DNA of 64,000 nucleotides from contig CAXXHP010000004.1 in NCBI GenBank assembly GCA_963662675.2, positions 1,302,001 to 1,366,000 on the forward strand. The letters are read 5' to 3'. Shown here piece after piece: positions 52,001 through 60,237 of this stretch; the first letter of the stretch is position 1, and each line of letters starts with the position of its first letter. Made by a program: the position numbers and the translations under genes. Origin of the DNA: G963662675 sp963662675. Its GTDB lineage: Bacteria > Bacteroidota > Bacteroidia > Bacteroidales > Prolixibacteraceae. Under the pieces are notes generated by a model. The model worked only from the letters and a program-made list of their open reading frames with translations. It had not been told where the DNA came from and ran no database searches.

Positions 52001-53355
52001 TGCTCTCCCTGATCCAATTTATTGGTTTTATTGTAATCAAGTAATTTTTGGTAAGGTTGTTCAAGTTTGCCTTCAGGAGCACTTACAAAAACCTCCATCA
52101 CTTCTTTCCCTGCTGGTAAAGATTTGTCTTTTGACACATTTTTAATTAGTGCAGACACAAAAATCACGTTACCAGCTTTGCTGGCATCAACATCCATATC
52201 TTCAAATTTATAATCGTTGTATGAAAGTCCGTATCCAAAAGAATAAAGAACATCATTGGCAGCGAATGTGTCGAAATAACGATATCCCGTAAAAATATCT
52301 TCTTGGTACAAATAGATTGGATCATCCTTACCATTTAAAGAGTTATAGTCATTGTAGTTAAGACCTTTATCTGCATATGATTTGTAATGGAAGTTGTCTT
52401 TTGTAGGATGTACATCGTAAGTTTTTGTCATGCTGTCTGCAAGCTTTCCTGTAAAATCTTCGTCGCCATACAATAGCTCAGCAACAACCAACCCATGATA
52501 CGAACCTGAGCCATAGGTCAATACCAAGCCTTTAACTTTTTCCGCATATTCCCGAGCATCAGCCTCTGTAATAGTACCTCCATCATTATAGTCAGAATCG
52601 TTAGCTAACCATTCAAAATCCATCCACGACAAATCCATTGAGCCTGATGTATTCAAAACAACAACAACATTATCAAAATCACGTGTAACCTGTTTTAAAA
52701 GTGTATATTCAGATGGGTTCAAATACCAGTCACTAGGCTGATCAAAACGATCCATCTCTTCGGTTCCCACACCACGCGTGATATATACAATAGCTGTTTT
52801 ATCGCTGCTAAATTCTGATGCAATACTTACTAAGTCATCATCTAATCTTAATTCAGGACTAGATATTGGAGAATTCCTGTTCCATCCACTATTTGAAAAT
52901 CTGGATTCTCCCCATTTTTCTTGATCTGAGGTATCCCAATCATGGTTTATACTTGACATCGAAAAACCATACATATATGTTACCGTAATGCTATTTGCAT
53001 AATATTCAGGAATTGACTTTTCATATTCGACACCAATTGATTCTAATCCGTCAAACAAATTATAAGTAAATCCTCCAGTTACAGTTCCTGAGCCTGAACT
53101 TCCATTGGTTGGAGCAAATGCACCGTTACCAAATACAGCAATTTTATTTTGTGAGGTTTTACTAAGTGGTAAAAAACCATCTTTATTTTCAAGAAGAACG
53201 ATACTTTCTAACTCTGTTTGTTTTGCAAGCTCATAATGTCGCTTCCCCATCTCTGTTTGAGGTTCGGGATCAATTGAAGCGTATGAGAATTTACCTCCCG
53301 TTATAAAAACCAATACGGAAAGAAGAGTAATTAATTTGTTAGATGATACTTTCAT
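49069..53355 (-). CDS. permuted GH3 glycosidase with He_PIG repeats
   Basis: 1428 residues. After a signal peptide (1-27) the GH3 parts are in reversed order: C-terminal sandwich domain first (about 50-330, VLLENKDGFLPLSK), an Fn3-like domain (about 380-500), then the TIM barrel (about 640-960) with YADGSAGIS, NPLNGRNTEYYSEDP, LKHFAGNDQEW and nucleophile Asp877 in VVTDWGDF. About five He_PIG/cadherin-like Ig repeats follow (990-1428; RLPSSLKLNGNGSIAGTPT and similar). Family activity is beta-glucosidase or related. It lies 36 bases after a TetR gene on the same strand. Confidence 0.9.
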   Translation of the reverse strand: MKVSSNKLITLLSVLVFITGGKFSYASIDPEPQTEMGKRHYELAKQTELESIVLLENKDGFLPLSKTSQNKIAVFGNGAFAPTNGSSGSGTVTGGFTYNLFDGLESIGVEYEKSIPEYYANSITVTYMYGFSMSSINHDWDTSDQEKWGESRFSNSGWNRNSPISSPELRLDDDLVSIASEFSSDKTAIVYITRGVGTEEMDRFDQPSDWYLNPSEYTLLKQVTRDFDNVVVVLNTSGSMDLSWMDFEWLANDSDYNDGGTITEADAREYAEKVKGLVLTYGSGSYHGLVVAELLYGDEDFTGKLADSMTKTYDVHPTKDNFHYKSYADKGLNYNDYNSLNGKDDPIYLYQEDIFTGYRYFDTFAANDVLYSFGYGLSYNDYKFEDMDVDASKAGNVIFVSALIKNVSKDKSLPAGKEVMEVFVSAPEGKLEQPYQKLLDYNKTNKLDQGEQEEITLDIPVSDLASYDEEKAAYIIEKGDYIIRVGNSSRNTHIAGIVSVDEEILVEQLSNKLTLNGADPTGKADNKSVYNSLRYSTKGNNPSDPAISGYVNTNDKKELKKAKRVAINNDFVDFIDNSSNSTAYIEGKAPFNQVSTLAAVKNGDISLEDFTAQLTKDELVNLLSGGYGTRGSDQFYSDDQAIQINNLSSKAASKGYVGGAGSSRNIRRLGIPSATYADGSAGISIGANTASLLGIDQNPGFARAAGMACTWNPELQYLWGKAIGEEMRLINVDIWLAPSINLHRNPLNGRNTEYYSEDPILSGKVATQVAKGVAENGVTVCLKHFAGNDQEWYRRGLHTTASEAQGINKDAANTIASERALREITLKPFEMAVKGGNPMCIMSAFNKINGKYCASSEELLIDILRGEWGYNGYVVTDWGDFDEIPHAADEMKGGNDMIMSGYHNRFSIPVQIYDGVAEEYSGKPETVTINDLQRNAANVLKTILSSKNAFDANNQYNLQMQMSNKLEILTTQLPVAIVGMDYSSIKVNPVIVTGSEGTSKYIISLDESGDRLPSSLKLNGNGSIAGTPTSNEVGTYNLTIKVEDDKGNTATKQLSLIVDNIAISTYEFPVARLEMDFEKQFQEIEVLGGANPFTFEINKGSLPAGLSLKSNGKIVGTPAATGEFGFSVKVTDSNGHLTEKEYTLTVEDVINVNFTPETPITNAEVNNTINIGVSASRTGFNDTYIFSLVDAPEWIAISTSYFGTTITGAPSISGTFDFKVFVEIEGSPITFEVPYQIIATNGSDAELDITTAQLSDGEVNIPYSANISSVGGIGKKSFELTADSDQPDGLSLSQDGRITWTPAGLDFGYYNLYVKVQDQENNQVIRSLPLFIKGSLTIYPSNKSELMTTVGESFNLQMSVSGGTVESYNYTLSSKGDELPKGFSFKDGIISGTSTKDDVGVYNIVIRISENGGSFSGSEVRYHMVISE

Positions 53356-53391
53356 GTGCTTTAGTTAATTGTTTTCTTTTTCTGTTTTATC

Positions 53392-53997
53392 TTATTTCTG
53401 ATCTACAACTTTTATATGCTTTTCCAGTTCCAGAAGGCCTTCATTTGTGCACATTCCTCTAAGAATTATTTCAACAGAATTTCTAAAAATCTCTTCCTGC
53501 GAGCTGTTGATTTTCTGAAATTGATCTGACCGACCGATCCTGTATACCAAAATTGAGATTGACTCCAATACCAATTCGGTATTAATACTTTCAATGAAAA
53601 AACCTTCTTTAATCCCATTATTAACAATTGGTTTAATCTTCTCCCAAAATTTAATTCCAAAATCAACGGTAATTTTTTGTTCTAATTCAGGATAATAGTA
53701 ATGTAAGTCTTGAAAGAACTTGTTGCTTACATTGTACTCATGTACAACTGCATTATGCCAAATATTATAGAAAACCTGTATTGAGTTGAAGGATGCATTT
53801 GGGTTTTCGAACACCCTGTATTGTTGGCGATAATACATATGCAATACGTTTCCTACAAGCTCTTCTTTGTTACAAAAATATTTGTAGAAAGTTTTTGAAG
53901 ACATCTTTAATGTCAATGCCAGCTTTTGGATTGACATGTCACGAATACCGTGCTTTTTAAACTGGTCTAATGCTGTCTGTAAAATAATATCCTTCAT
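53392..53997 (-). CDS. TetR-family transcriptional regulator
   Basis: 201 residues. The N-terminal DNA-binding domain reads MKDIILQTALDQFKKHGIRDMSIQKLALTLKMSSKTFYKYFCNKEEL, a clear TetR HTH; the ligand domain (about 60-201) is diverse. I use ATG 53997, which opens on the HTH; the longer frame to 54099 adds residues unlike the family. It sits directly upstream of the GH3 gene in one transcript and probably controls it; the ligand is unknown. Confidence 0.9.
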   Translation of the reverse strand: MKDIILQTALDQFKKHGIRDMSIQKLALTLKMSSKTFYKYFCNKEELVGNVLHMYYRQQYRVFENPNASFNSIQVFYNIWHNAVVHEYNVSNKFFQDLHYYYPELEQKITVDFGIKFWEKIKPIVNNGIKEGFFIESINTELVLESISILVYRIGRSDQFQKINSSQEEIFRNSVEIILRGMCTNEGLLELEKHIKVVDQK

Positions 53998-54213
53998 TTC
54001 AGAATGATGTGGAAAATATTTTTTAAAAAATAATTTCCGGCAAAAGAATAGAAAATATCTACAATAACAAACTTCCCCAGTTGTTTTTTCTATTTGCAAG
54101 TTGACATTTAATAAATAGATAAATATCCTTCATGCCTTAAATGCTACATGTACAATAGCGCATACTGTAAATTGGCTTATACAATACGTGATACTTTCTC
54201 TAGCAAAATTCAT

Positions 54214-54221
54214 TAACTTTG
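54214..54221 (+). promoter_or_regulatory. nfeD promoter -7 box (TAACTTTG)
   Basis: Perfect TAnnTTTG, 23 bases before the ATG at 54244. Confidence 0.65.
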
Positions 54222-54243
54222 ATTTGCACATAAACTAAGCATT

Positions 54244-55656
54244 ATGAAGGTTCGCTATCTACTCTCTTTTTTATTATTTATTACAGTACTATTCTCCGGG
54301 AATGCCCAAAATTCATCCCACACCGAGGGAAAACAACTTGTTTACAAGTTCAACATCAAACAAGATATTGCACCAGCCGTTTGGCGGCAAACCCAACAAG
54401 CATTTGCTGAAGCGGACAGCCTAAATGCCGATTTAATGTTGATTCACATGAATACCTACGGTGGAACGGTACTCGACGCAGATTCCATTCGCACAAAAAT
54501 CATCAATAGCCCTCTTCCCGTTTATGTGTTTATTGATAATAATGCAGCTAGTGCAGGGGCACTTATTTCCATTGCCTGCGATAGCATTTACATGCGCAAA
54601 GGAGGATCAATTGGTGCAGCTACCGTGGTTAATCAAACAGGGGAAGCAATGCCCGACAAATATCAATCTTATATGCGTTCCATTATGCGCGCAACAGCTG
54701 AGTCACATGGCAGCGACACCATTTTCAGTGGGCAGGATACGACCATCCGTTGGTTCCGCAATCCTTCAATTGCCGAGGCAATGGTAGACGAAAGTGTATA
54801 CATTGAAAGCATCATTGACACTGGGAAGGTATTAACATTTACCCCTACCGAAGCCATAAAATATGGGTACTGCGAGGGTATTGCAGAAAATGTGACAGAA
54901 GTGCTAGAGCAAATTGGCATTGATAACTACGAAATAGTTGAGTATAAACCGACAGCCCTTGAGAAATTTATTGGCTTTTTGGTTAGTCCCATTGTTTCCG
55001 GAATTCTAATCATGATTATTTTGGGAGGAATATATTTTGAAATGCAGACACCCGGCATTGGCTTCCCAATTGGTATAGCCATTTTAGCAGCATTTGCCTA
55101 CTTCGCCCCTCTCTACCTCGAAGGGTTGGCTGCAAACTGGGAAATATTACTCTTTATATCAGGCCTTATACTTATCGCACTTGAGCTGTTTGTTATTCCC
55201 GGCTTTGGCATAGCCGGAATTCTAGGTATCACATTTAGTTTTACAGGTTTGGTATTAAGCCTTATTGGAAATGTAAACTTCGACTTTGATGGAGTTAATC
55301 CTGAAAAAATAACAACCGCACTAACAACAGTTGTTGTTTCTACATTTGCCGGATTCCTTCTTAGTATTGCCCTCAGCAAAAGAATGTTTTCTGCTGATTC
55401 TGGAGCTTTTAAAAATCTCTCCCTTCATTCCACACAAGAAATAAAAAAAGGATTTATAGGTATTGACAGCAAAATCAAAAACCTCGTTGGGAAAACAGGT
55501 ACAGCTCACACTGTTTTAAGACCTTCAGGAAAAGTTCTTGTAGAAGGGAAAATATACGATGCCGTTGCAAACATAGGAATGATTGACAAAGGCGACCCTA
55601 TTGTAATCGTTAAGGATGAAGCGGCACAGCTGTACGTAGAAAAAGTTGATAATTAG
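54244..55656 (+). CDS. NfeD-family membrane protease (long form)
   Basis: 470 residues: signal peptide (1-21), a ClpP/SppA-like protease domain (about 30-225, with HMNTYGGTVLDADSIRTKI and nucleophile Ser103 in NNAASAGALIS; KGGSIGAATVV), four or five membrane helices (about 240-375) and a C-terminal OB-fold NfeD domain (about 405-468, GKTGTAHTVLRPSGKV). Long NfeD proteins cleave stomatin-like partners in membrane quality control. No stomatin/SPFH (YqfA) gene follows here, unlike in many genomes. Confidence 0.9.
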   Translation: MKVRYLLSFLLFITVLFSGNAQNSSHTEGKQLVYKFNIKQDIAPAVWRQTQQAFAEADSLNADLMLIHMNTYGGTVLDADSIRTKIINSPLPVYVFIDNNAASAGALISIACDSIYMRKGGSIGAATVVNQTGEAMPDKYQSYMRSIMRATAESHGSDTIFSGQDTTIRWFRNPSIAEAMVDESVYIESIIDTGKVLTFTPTEAIKYGYCEGIAENVTEVLEQIGIDNYEIVEYKPTALEKFIGFLVSPIVSGILIMIILGGIYFEMQTPGIGFPIGIAILAAFAYFAPLYLEGLAANWEILLFISGLILIALELFVIPGFGIAGILGITFSFTGLVLSLIGNVNFDFDGVNPEKITTALTTVVVSTFAGFLLSIALSKRMFSADSGAFKNLSLHSTQEIKKGFIGIDSKIKNLVGKTGTAHTVLRPSGKVLVEGKIYDAVANIGMIDKGDPIVIVKDEAAQLYVEKVDN

Positions 55657-55794
55657 ATATCCACTTTCATTTCAGGGTCTGCATTCTGAAGTATTAAAAT
55701 TCGAATACTGGTTCTAGTTAAATTGTTTTCTTGCTTTTAAGCCAGAAAAGTCAAGAATAAATACCTTCATTTAATAAAAACATCCAAATAACTG

Positions 55795-55802
55795 TATATT
55801 TG
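55795..55802 (+). promoter_or_regulatory. metal-efflux operon -7 box (TATATTTG)
   Basis: Perfect TAnnTTTG, followed 9 bases later by a perfect 12-base inverted repeat. Confidence 0.7.
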
Positions 55803-55811
55803 CATACTTAT

Positions 55812-55838
55812 TGCTTGAACTTTTTGAAAGTTCAAGCA
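55812..55838. promoter_or_regulatory. 12-3-12 perfect inverted repeat, candidate metal-sensor operator
   Basis: TGCTTGAACTTT, TTG, AAAGTTCAAGCA. It begins 10 bases after the -7 box, so it covers the expected start site and first transcribed bases, with the ATG 24 bases further on. Size and symmetry match ArsR/SmtB-type operators; no such regulator gene is in the window. Confidence 0.65.
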
Positions 55839-55861
55839 TTTTAATAATAAACAGATGTGTG

Positions 55862-57187
55862 ATGAAAGACTTTGTATTAGATTATATCTCAGAATTAATA
55901 TACTTACTTAACGAAATGGCTCCCTGGCTAATATTGGGACTTGTATTTGCAGGATTGCTGAAAGTGTTTTTTCCGCAAAACAAAGTGCAAAAATACATGG
56001 GAAAGCCAACTACCAAATCAGTGGTTAACGCTTCTTTTTTGGGTGTGCCAATGCCGCTTTGCTCATGTGGTGTTATTCCAACCGGCATTTCATTCTTCAA
56101 AAATGGGGCCTCAAAAGGTGCTACTAATTCATTTTTGATATCGACCCCACAAACAGGTATTGATTCTATTTTTGCGACATACTCAATGCTGGGATGGCCA
56201 TTTGCGGTGTTGCGCCCAATAGTGGCATTTATTACCGGTATTGCCGGAGGAATATTAACAAACCTATTGGTAAAAGATAAACCTGCTGCACCGGCAAATA
56301 AGTTTGCAGGACTAAAAATTGATGCCGCAGCATTTGGCAAAAAAGAGGATGCAGTAAACTGCAATGACGATTCATGCGGGTGCCACGAAGAAAAAAAACC
56401 GAAAGGCAATGTTTTCGTCCAAGCCACACATTATGCATTTATTGAATTATTGCAAGACATTGCCAAATGGCTGATCATTGGCTTTCTGATTGCTGCCCTA
56501 ATTTCGGTTATTTTGCCGGATGACTTTTTTAGTTCTTTTCAGGGATTAGGCGTTCTTGAAATATTGGTTGTTCTGGCAGCATCTGTGCCTATCTACATCT
56601 GTGCAACAGGTTCCATTCCAATAGCTGCTGTTCTTTTAATGAAAGGCGTATCACCCGGTGCGGCACTTGTGTTTTTGATGGCTGGCCCTGCAACCAATGT
56701 GGCTACAATGACTGTTTTAGGAAAAACAATGGGACGAAAATCATTATTCGTTTATCTGGGAACAATCACTGGGGGTGCAATTTTATTTGGCATGCTTACC
56801 AACTGGTTTATTCCTGCTGATTTTATTCTAAGTAAAGTCATGCACATTCATGGTAATGGAGAACACGAAATGCTACCTAAGTGGCTGCAAATTTCATCGT
56901 CAGTATTACTAATTGGTTCGCTCATTTTTGGTTACTTTTACGAACGCTTTGAAAAATCTAGAAAAACAACAATTCGTATGGACTTTAAAACATTAAAAAT
57001 TGAAGGAATGACTTGCTCCCATTGCGAAGCGAGTGTTACCAGAAATCTATTGAAACTAGAAGGAATTGATGAGGTTTTGGCAGATAAAAACACATCAAAC
57101 GTAAAAATATCGGGTAATAAAATTGACCTGAAGGAAATTGAGAAAATCATAACCGAAATCGGCTATCAATTTAAAGGCGAAGTATAA
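55862..57187 (+). CDS. SO_0444-type Cu/Zn efflux permease with HMA domain
   Basis: 441 residues: a permease of the PF03773 type with eight or so helices. GVPMPLCSCGVIPTGISFFKNGASKGATNSFLISTPQTGIDS and GAALVFLMAGPATNVATMTVLGKTMG are its paired motifs; a Cys-rich loop (NCNDDSCGCHEE) sits between the halves. The last 70 residues are an HMA metal-binding domain with GMTCSHCEASVTRNLLKLEGI. It probably exports Cu or Zn. I use ATG 55862; the longer frame would start inside the inverted repeat. The next gene overlaps its stop (TAATG). Confidence 0.9.
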   Translation: MKDFVLDYISELIYLLNEMAPWLILGLVFAGLLKVFFPQNKVQKYMGKPTTKSVVNASFLGVPMPLCSCGVIPTGISFFKNGASKGATNSFLISTPQTGIDSIFATYSMLGWPFAVLRPIVAFITGIAGGILTNLLVKDKPAAPANKFAGLKIDAAAFGKKEDAVNCNDDSCGCHEEKKPKGNVFVQATHYAFIELLQDIAKWLIIGFLIAALISVILPDDFFSSFQGLGVLEILVVLAASVPIYICATGSIPIAAVLLMKGVSPGAALVFLMAGPATNVATMTVLGKTMGRKSLFVYLGTITGGAILFGMLTNWFIPADFILSKVMHIHGNGEHEMLPKWLQISSSVLLIGSLIFGYFYERFEKSRKTTIRMDFKTLKIEGMTCSHCEASVTRNLLKLEGIDEVLADKNTSNVKISGNKIDLKEIEKIITEIGYQFKGEV

Positions 57188-57771
57188 TGAACCTTATTCA
57201 AACGGGGCTAATTGTACTTAGTGGATTCCCCATTCTGGCAACAGCAGCATTGGCTTATCAATTATTGCGAAACGGACAAGGTGCTTTTGGAAAACCAACC
57301 ATAACCCCTGCCCTATTTTATCCTGCAAAAATGATTGCTGCAATTGCCTTTGTTTTTCTGTTTTTTGGAAGCCTGCAAGCTGATTTATTCTTGCATTTCC
57401 CCATGCTTATTCAATCCGAAATTGTGGATGTGCAGAAATTACTTGCACTTGTTTTTTTGCTAGGAGGAAACCTGTTGTTGATTCCTGCCTACTACACCAT
57501 GAGCATATTTACTCGCGTGGGGCTTCCTACCAGACCACATGCCCTACAAACTGATGGCGTGTACAAAGTGAGCCGAAACCCCATGTATGCCAGTTTCTTA
57601 TTCTTTTTCACAGCCTGCTTTTTACTTATCCCAAGTGTTTTTCTGGCACTATTACTGGTATTTTCACTGATAACGCATCACTTCATTATAAAAAAGGAAG
57701 AGCACTTTCTTGCTTCAGAATTTGGCGAAGACTATCACTCCTATAAGCAAATTACAGCTCGGTATTTATAA
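57187..57771 (+). CDS. ICMT/PEMT-like integral membrane methyltransferase
   Basis: 194 residues with five or so helices. The C-terminal part LQTDGVYKVSRNPMYASFLFFF and KKEEHFLASEFGEDYHSYKQITARYL is the isoprenylcysteine carboxyl methyltransferase-like signature (SAM and substrate contacts: RNPMY, EE, Y). In bacteria these modify lipids or unknown small molecules. Its start overlaps the permease stop, so it belongs to the metal-efflux operon. Confidence 0.85.
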   Translation: MNLIQTGLIVLSGFPILATAALAYQLLRNGQGAFGKPTITPALFYPAKMIAAIAFVFLFFGSLQADLFLHFPMLIQSEIVDVQKLLALVFLLGGNLLLIPAYYTMSIFTRVGLPTRPHALQTDGVYKVSRNPMYASFLFFFTACFLLIPSVFLALLLVFSLITHHFIIKKEEHFLASEFGEDYHSYKQITARYL

Positions 57772-58729
57772 TACCGACCTTCTTTAGTTATAGCGATCTG
57801 AAGTCTCCACAAAAGGTACCGCACTTAACAAGCGAGACATCGATTCTTCTCTGCATTTCTACACAAACAAGTAACGATGGATCAATTGAGAAATCAGGTA
57901 ATACGATCTATTTATTCTATTATGCCAAATACAAATAGCAAGTTTGTATGAAGATAAATACTTAATACGCCCTTGATTTGGCTGTTCTTCCGAACGGGAT
58001 TTCATTTTTTGGCTTGACCCAAAAAACGGAAACAAAAAAAGTCAAGGCTGACGAACCTTTTGAAAGAAAACTACGGATTGAAAACACCACGCAATCCAAC
58101 TCGTCGTTCCTCCTCAAACAGGATGGCTCACTAGTACCACCTCCTGATTTTCGCCCTTTTTTTCTAATCAAAACCTCCCTAGGCCATACTTTTCACCTAA
58201 CGGCGAAATGGGGACTTTACCACTAAAACTTACAGTTGGAGTTAACCCACCTAATAAAAAAAGGGACAGCCAATATGTTTGTTTCGGAAACGTCTTATCT
58301 CATAAAAGAGATAATTGGAAAGGTATTTCATGGAATTTGCAGTCTTATTTAAGGTGAACTAAAATCTATGCGTTAAAAAAACTAGTCCACCGGAAATAGC
58401 AATTGATCCGTAAAGATTCCCAAGAATCAAAATCATACTGCCCCAATAATTATTGGCGTGTTTAAAAATCTTTCAACTTTCATTGAGAGCAAAAAGACAA
58501 CATCCTTGTAATTTCCCGAATAGATAAATATCAGAAGCATTACATGTTATGTTGAAAAGCTCTAATAAAGTTTTGTTAACTGTCTAAATATATTGTTTTG
58601 TAAAATGCCTAACTTGAGGCTTGAAAATATAAAACATGAAATGTTAGATATATTCACCACTACTGGGATAAGTATAACTTTTAGTGAGTGTGTAAAATAG
58701 TTTAGGGACAAGCAAAACAAGACAAAAAG
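57772..58729. other. intergenic: MITE copy C and flanks
   Basis: About 960 bases without a gene. The middle is MITE copy C. To its right, GCCTAAC (58607) and GTTAGAT (58643) fit the RYYYAAC and GTTRRRY cassette consensus before the isolated gene at 58730, but the interval is short for an attC. Confidence 0.5.
57879..58409 (+). mobile_element. MITE-like element, copy C (531 bp)
   Basis: The cleanest copy. Perfect 10-bp terminal inverted repeats GGATCAATTG (57879-57888) and CAATTGATCC (58400-58409), extending to about 21 bases at 16 matches. Flanks GTAACGAT (57871-57878) and GTAAAGAT (58410-58417) are a 7-of-8 target duplication. It shares its length with copies A and B and carries no transposase. 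Confidence 0.87.
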
Positions 58730-59410
58730 ATGACTGAACCACTAATAACCGATTGGATTAATTCTATCGCTGCTTTAATTGGAATTCCCATTGTTGTTTG
58801 GGGAATAATTAAACTGTTTATTAAAGATAAGAATCAAGAAAGAAAACTTAGTTCTTTGGAAAAGCTTGCTGTTTCTCAAGATGAGATGATAAAGAAAATG
58901 ACAGAACAAATCAATGAATTGTCAAAACAAACATCTGAATATCAATTCCAATCGGAATTAATGAAAGAATCTAATAATCTAATAAGTAAACAAATTGAAT
59001 TACAAAACGACATTTTCCTTCACAACAAAGGAATTGAGGATAAAAAACTTGAAATTCAAGAAATCAAAAGACGTAGCGACATCAAACCACATTTTATCAA
59101 TAATGGTAGTTCTAATAATTCGTCGAAGATTTTAATTAAACTTAAAAATAAAGGAAATACTGGCAGAAATCTCAGTTTAAATAAAATATGTGGAGAATTC
59201 ATAACCTTTAGAATAGTGAATCCTGAAGCAGAAATTGACAATGGTAAGGATATTGAAATAAAAGCAAATATAACTTCGTCTGAGAGGTATCAAGACAATG
59301 CCAATAGATATTACGAAATTGATTTGCTTTATGAGGATATTGATGGAAACAAGTACAAACAAAAGATTGAAAATAGGGGAATAGGAAATCCAGAATTGAT
59401 AAAAAATTAA
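58730..59410 (+). CDS. hypothetical membrane-anchored coiled-coil protein
   Basis: 226 residues that I do not recognise. One helix near the N-terminus (about 12-30, SIAALIGIPIVVWGIIKLF), then a coiled coil (about 38-115) rich in K, E and Q, then a beta-rich globular end (about 118-215, with HFINNGSSNNSSKILIKLKNKGNTGRNLSL). The AT-rich codon use, isolated position and TAACAA-type tail after the stop (59419) resemble other acquired genes in the window. Confidence 0.6.
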   Translation: MTEPLITDWINSIAALIGIPIVVWGIIKLFIKDKNQERKLSSLEKLAVSQDEMIKKMTEQINELSKQTSEYQFQSELMKESNNLISKQIELQNDIFLHNKGIEDKKLEIQEIKRRSDIKPHFINNGSSNNSSKILIKLKNKGNTGRNLSLNKICGEFITFRIVNPEAEIDNGKDIEIKANITSSERYQDNANRYYEIDLLYEDIDGNKYKQKIENRGIGNPELIKN

Positions 59411-59604
59411 AAACCAAGGGATAACAAAGTACCATATTGCATAGTGGGGTTGGAGGTATGCAAATCGCAGATTCCCGCATGTTTTCTCCGTACATATACG
59501 GACAATAAATCATATGCATTCCGCCACGTAACTTATAATTTTTCGTTGTGCCCAATTATGACAAAAAGAGCATTTGTGAAAATTAAACCACAAAATAATT
59601 AGAT

Positions 59605-60237
59605 ATGACATTTGAATCTTTCACAGCATATTTTTTCGTGTTATTTATTGCAACAATTATTCCTGGACCAAATTCCTTACTAGCAATAAATCATGGAGCA
59701 AATCATGGAATAGGTAAAACAATCTACAGTGGACTAGGAAATTTGACAGGAAATCTGTTAATGGCACTAGTATCAATTTTAGGATTAGGAGCTATACTAT
59801 TGGCTTCAAGTATGGTATTTCTAATTATTAAATGGATTGGAATAGTTTATCTTGTATGCATTGGCATAAAATTGATTATTGAACCAATTACTCCTGTTAG
59901 ATCAAATAATATTAAAGACAAATCAACTATCACAAAAGGAAAAGATAAATTATTTATAGACGGGTTTTTTATTGCTGTAGGTAATCCAAAAGGCATTCTA
60001 TTTTTCACGGCCTTGTTCCCACAATTTATTAATATAAAGTCATCCACTATCGGTGGATTTTTGATTGTGTTTATCACATTAGGAGTTGTGGCTTTTGGAT
60101 GCTATATGTTATATGCAATATTTGGTGTAAGATTGAACAGGTTATTTCAACGACAATCAATTAGAAAAGGATTTAATAGAATAACTGGATCCATTTTTAT
60201 AGGGACAGGTTTAATACTAGCATTTTCTGAAAAGTAA
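59605..60237 (+). CDS. LysE/RhtB-family amino-acid exporter
   Basis: 210 residues with six helices. ATIIPGPNSLLAINHGANHGIGKTIYSGLGNLTGN at the start and the central GFFIAVGNPKGILFFTALFPQFI are LysE/RhtB motifs. It likely exports an amino acid such as threonine or homoserine lactone-like compounds; specificity cannot be read. It stands alone after a cassette-like tail. Confidence 0.88.
   Translation: MTFESFTAYFFVLFIATIIPGPNSLLAINHGANHGIGKTIYSGLGNLTGNLLMALVSILGLGAILLASSMVFLIIKWIGIVYLVCIGIKLIIEPITPVRSNNIKDKSTITKGKDKLFIDGFFIAVGNPKGILFFTALFPQFINIKSSTIGGFLIVFITLGVVAFGCYMLYAIFGVRLNRLFQRQSIRKGFNRITGSIFIGTGLILAFSEK

Noticed and set aside
57978..58226. 82-codon open frame in MITE copy C, with relatives in copy A
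   Set aside because: The frame is broken or shifted between copies; conservation is at DNA level, not protein level.
58607..58649. Complete attC site formed by GCCTAAC and GTTAGAT
   Set aside because: Only 43 bases long and without paired inner sites; kept as a weak hint only.
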